This document shows, one piece after another, positions 60,231 through 64,000 of a stretch of 64,000 nucleotides of DNA (positions are counted from its first letter, which is position 1; every line of letters begins with the position of its first letter). Source of the stretch: Fomes fomentarius (Eukaryota; Basidiomycota; Agaricomycetes; Polyporales; Polyporaceae). The stretch covers positions 1,612,001-1,676,000 of the forward strand of contig JABYQN010000011.1 of the NCBI GenBank assembly GCA_022606135.1, written 5' to 3'. The position numbers and the translations under genes were made by a program. The notes under the pieces were generated by a model. That model was not told the DNA's origin. It did no database searches and was given only the letters and a program-made list of their open reading frames with translations.

Positions 60231-60252
60231 TGGCTATAGTGCGCTATAGCCA
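60231..60252. repeat. Perfect 9-bp inverted repeat with 4-base loop
   Basis: Arms TGGCTATAG (60231-60239) and CTATAGCCA (60244-60252) around TGCG. No gene nearby uses it as a recognisable terminator. Confidence 0.8.
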
Positions 60253-60999
60253 ACTATCAGAACCCACCACGATTTGCTGATGTGATAGGCTCAGTCCTCA
60301 TTCTCATTTCCGCAGGGCGCTTCTTACCTCGTCACTTGTACCTGTCGTCGTGTGGCTAGTTCACCCCTGTTCAGTAGTGTGGAGGCTTGGACATGTGTTA
60401 TGTATAGATAGTCAACGTGTCTGGTCGAACCAGTAGCCTTGCCCTTCTGTTGCTGTATTTCATGCGGCGCAGATACTCCCTCCTCATCCTTCCCGCCGCT
60501 CCAATGTTCCTTTTCCTCCCTCATGCATATGTACGGATTACTCACCAGTGACCACTGTATATATAGTACATCCACAACACTTCTTGGCTCAGTGGAGAGC
60601 GCGATTCAAGCATCACCGCGACTTAAACGATGCGCTGACACAGTGATACACATACCTCAAAATCTTGCACTTCGCTACCACAAGCCCGAAGTTCTATATC
60701 TTCAGCTTCAGAGCAGTTGGAGGATCAATATCTCGATGATAGCCAGGGCTGACGCACGGGCAGAGGAACAGGGCCAAGCCAATCATCATAGACCACGCAG
60801 ATAGGCGGCCAAGATTGTTGTGCTGATACCTACTGCTGGGATTTGAAGACACGGCGGCGGGCTGACTGCTGATCCTTATCCTCCCGCCCATGGAGTCCGG
60901 GTTGCATCTCACATCATTCACCTGCTGAGTTATGTGACTTAAAGACCCTCTCTACTACTTCTACTGCCTGCCCTGCTGACAAATGACCACCATGTCGAA

Positions 61000-61840
61000 C
61001 CCCATCACGCCCGTGTCCTACAGCGATCTTGCGACTCTGAGCGAGTCGAGTCTCCTGCCGCGACTTCGTCTTCCAAGGACTTGTACATAGCTGCTCACGG
61101 CGCACTCTATCTACTTCCTCTGCATGATCATCCTACCAGGACCACAATCATCTCTCAGCCTGGACGGTCGGGCGCAAGCCTCCGTTACCTCGCTTGGGTT
61201 CCATGTCTCCCGTGCTCGTGCACTACATGGTACGTCTTCCGATCAAACCTGTGATCAGTGACAGGTTGAACTTGATGGAGGACGTACTGACCATGCGACT
61301 ACGACCATGCCCTCTGCTAGCGCTACTGCGTCACCTCGCACGGCTATACCCCACGCAAACCCACGCAAAGGACCCGGAATGCATACACTCACCGAGCTGC
61401 TCACACTCTCTTCTTCTCCTTCCGTCAATGACACCCTCTCCCCTTTTCAACACGCGCAAGTTGAGGTGCACATACCCTTCATGACCCGCAAATCCTCCTC
61501 CACCCACTCCGCCTCCCGGCCATCCAGCTCCCATCCCCATCTGCCGTTCCCTCATAGTCCTCAGATCCATCCTCTCCTCCCACCACTCCATTTTAATGTC
61601 CACACAGAAGCCCAGGGAAGAAAGCCACACTCACTGCCTGGCGCCGCTCAAGTGCACAAAGTTCCGCACGCGAACGTCGAAGGTAAGCGGCGGCGGAACG
61701 CATACGGGGCGAGCTGGGGGCGGGATGCACCCTCCTCCGCGTCCAGGACGAGTGCCAAGCGAGCAAGAAGCTGGAGCGGGAGAGTGGAGTCATTGTCGCA
61801 GCCTGAAGTCATATGTATGTATATGGATTTGAGGGCGTGA
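61000..61840 (+). pseudogene. Gene A, decayed copy 3
   Basis: Exon 1 begins MSNPITPV at 60993-61000 and its DNA aligns with gene A, but it is soon stopped near 61088. The exon 2 region reads SATASPRTAIPH, PGMHTLTELLTLSSSPSVND, LMTRKSSS-like and RRRRNAYGASWGR-like segments in one long frame ending at 61840. The 5' frame is broken and the motif Tyr is His, as in copy 2. It could still express a short protein from an internal ATG at 61307. Confidence 0.7.
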
Positions 61841-63129
61841 GTGGCTGGGAGACGGTGATGGATCGAGGACAGAAGGCGAGTCAAGGTGACAGATTGATGA
61901 TAGCCGCAGGACACTGAGAGGACAGATAGACTTTGCTGGAATTTCCGCTCTACCCCTTGCACCACTGAATGTTGTAATCGGATCTGTAGAGAAGCATTAA
62001 CGATGAGTGCATCACAAACGTGCAAGGTGCGTGAACATCGGATGGTCGAGACGACGCGGCGATGGTGCGGCACTGGCTCGCCGACGCAAATAGTGCGGAG
62101 AGAGGTCCAAGCAGCAGGCACACACGAGGGATCCTTGGGCCGCAGTTACCAATGCTCACCGCTCACCACTCACAGCTGTGTGACGCATCCGGATAATGGA
62201 TGGCAGTGTTTCTTGCTCGGCCGCAGTCGGTGCAGTGCGGCACAATACTTCCGCTACAGTGGTACTGATTGGAAGCGTCGCGGCGCTGTCCACAGAAGCC
62301 TGACTCGTGGTGATGAACTATACGTCTCGCAGCCCGCCAGACGGCCCACATCTTGCACGCAGACCAAGATCCTGCACTCAATAGTGCTCGTGTTACTACA
62401 TCCTCAACGCCGACCTTGAAGTAGTGTTTGGAGTATTGGCTTTCTGGTATGTGATGATACTCCAAACACGAGGTCGTCCTTGAAGTCGCCTCGAGGCTCT
62501 ATGCGTCATAATGTGGTTGACAGCATCATGATACAACCGCTCTTGCAGGTCTTCTGGAGCTAACTGTCAGGGGGCTTTAAGGCAGCGGAAGCGAACGTGC
62601 GGGGATCCCGAGTCGGCGAGACGTTAACACCAGGGCGCCGACACTAGGGCGCCAATGCCGAAGCAGCGAATGGTGGACGAGGGCGGCGTATCCGCAAGGC
62701 CGGACCAGACGATTCTGTTGTGAAGATAGCAGGGAGTTGGCAGTTCGATCTTCCCTTCCCCGTGTGCGATGACATTCGGCGCTGGATGTGCCGCGCTGTG
62801 GATGGCTCCAAAAGGAGGAGTGAGATGCAATTGTGGTGAGCCGCGTAACGGATGCAATCGCTGTGCCGTGGTAGACGTTGTGTCTCGTGCCCTTGTCACA
62901 GACTAACACGGAAACTTCTCGTATATACTGACGAAGAGACTAACCTCCGAATATTCAGTTCAGTATATGCGTCAGCTGAGTGAAGTGATCACCACTTCAA
63001 GTTGTTGGAGAGCAGAAATATCTGAGTCACTGCTTTCATTGACTCAATTATGTTCTGATCGACCGCGCTGAGTGGCTACCATACGGGTCTTATACAGTGG
63101 GGAAAATATTTGCGGCATGCTAGAGGCTT
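61841..63129. repeat. Non-coding spacer between A and B, copy 3
   Basis: Aligned with 15.3-16.6 kb (reverse) and 47.2-48.5 kb through cggatggtcgagacg near 62040 and the agtatatgcgtcagctgag element near 62963. No gene seen. Confidence 0.5.
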
Positions 63130-64000
63130 GTACTTCCTGCAGAAGAGCTATGTGCATGATGTTAGAAGGCAAACTTTACGGAATTGAAAAGTTTACGCTC
63201 AATCGGTTTATAACGCCACACCCCCGGCATCTTCCGAAGGGTGTATCATCCGCGCGCCTATGACGATATCACATTTCATACTCAGGTATAGCTACCCGCG
63301 GTATGTCTCTGTCTCACTGTCGGCGTATAATATTTAATCACTTCTGGACACACTCTCAGAGTAGAAGAGGGTTTGCGGTTGCCGCAGCTGCAGGCAGTCT
63401 GCACGGCACACGCAACAAGGTACGTCTGCCCCGACGCATCATGGACACGCGGTCACGGCTGACCTGGCGGGAATACCTCTAGCAGTCCACCTTGCTCTGG
63501 ATGCAGAGGTCGTACTTGAGACCCCTTTGAACTGGACAAGCAAATTGACATCGCACGCCGCGTGGTCACGGGCACGTGCCAGGATTCATCAATTTACCAT
63601 TTTACACGCCTCTTTGCGCCGTTGGAAGACCGGGTGAAGTGCCCAGACGAGCCCCTCACACACAATATCCTCTACATTGGCGTAACGATCATTATCGGTT
63701 CCGTCCTCGCTCAGAACCATCTCTTCTGGCAACTGATGCACCCTCCCGTACTCTTCCTTCTCTCCCTCAATCACTTCCTCCCCAAGACCTTGCGCAACGT
63801 ATCCTCCTACCTCGGCTCGCTCGAAGAAGCGCACTTTCCGCCCTTTGCGGAGAAGCATGAAATTACCAACGCACACAGCGCCATGACGTGGGAGCGAGCC
63901 AGGAATGCGACGCAAAACGGCGGGGACACGCTCTCGAGTAGTGTCATGCGCCTTGTTGGGAAGGTGGGGAGGAGGTTACTGGTTTGTAGTTGCGCGAGAT
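63130..64000 (+). pseudogene. MICOS subunit gene B, decayed copy 3 (cut by window end)
   Basis: Matches the first exon region (agaagagggtttgcggttgcc near 63363), the intron, exon 2 (with an in-frame break near 63525 and its second half replaced near 63580-63620) and exon 3 (LNHFLPKTLRNVSSYLGS, EEAHFPPFAEKHEI, MTWERARNATQNGGDTLSS). The frame then slips (a one-base insertion near 63967) before the window ends. It is not translatable as a MICOS subunit. Confidence 0.75.

Larger units (their letters stand above)
57828..60999. other. Gene-poor, repeat-bearing stretch
   Basis: Over 3 kb without a recognisable gene. It contains a purine-rich minisatellite (58955-59060), a GGACTC hexamer run (59836-59858) and inverted repeats (58735-58760, 60231-60252). 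ORFs through the minisatellite are low-complexity reading of the repeat. Confidence 0.45.

Noticed and set aside
1..64000. CRISPR arrays, rRNA and tRNA genes
   Set aside because: No regularly spaced repeats, no rRNA motifs, and the few ggttcga-like B-box candidates lack a matching A box and cloverleaf.

Overview
The window is nuclear DNA from a filamentous basidiomycete, most likely a wood-decaying member of the Agaricomycetes, perhaps the Polyporales. Genes are cut by many 50-65 bp GT-AG introns. The gene families are typical of mushroom-forming fungi: DUF6533 membrane proteins, F-box proteins, small zinc-cluster regulators and white-rot sugar oxidation. There is no operon structure, CRISPR array, rRNA or convincing tRNA. 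Exon structures were built by eye from open frames, splice signals and family resemblance, so internal junctions are more secure than the first exons.

Layout. 0-6 kb: 3' end of TFIIE-alpha (+), a frameshifted F-box gene (+) and an intact six-exon short-chain dehydrogenase (+). 7.4-17.5 kb: DUF6533 membrane protein (+), relic C (-), zinc-cluster gene Z (-), apolipoprotein O/MIC26-MIC27-like MICOS subunit B (-) and disordered protein A (-). 18.5-25.8 kb: auxin-efflux-carrier family transporter (-) and a proline-rich Zn-cluster regulator (+). 27.2-35.2 kb: a divergent pair of broken genes, aldos-2-ulose dehydratase (-) and pyranose 2-oxidase (+), the consecutive enzymes of the glucose to glucosone to cortalcerone route. 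35.6-41.1 kb: 2OG-Fe(II) oxygenase with one frameshift (-), F-box-like gene (-) and mitochondrial p32/MAM33 (+). 41.6-64 kb: a second DUF6533 gene (-), an F-box gene (+), then a decaying array of pieces of the left-hand block in inverted orientation, with a separate Zn2Cys6 gene (-) at 57 kb.

Two larger patterns stand out. First, the block A-B-Z-C-D (D is the 3' end of the DUF6533 gene) sits once at 9-17.5 kb on the minus strand and recurs in pieces on the plus strand at 46-56 kb and 61-64 kb. This is an inverted plus tandem segmental duplication in which only one copy each of A and B is intact, while Z and DUF6533 each keep two intact copies. Second, the two enzymes of the cortalcerone pathway lie head to head and both carry disabling lesions although their active-site motifs survive, which suggests recent joint loss of the pathway. 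Four zinc-cluster genes in the window share a phase-0 intron directly before the first cluster cysteine.
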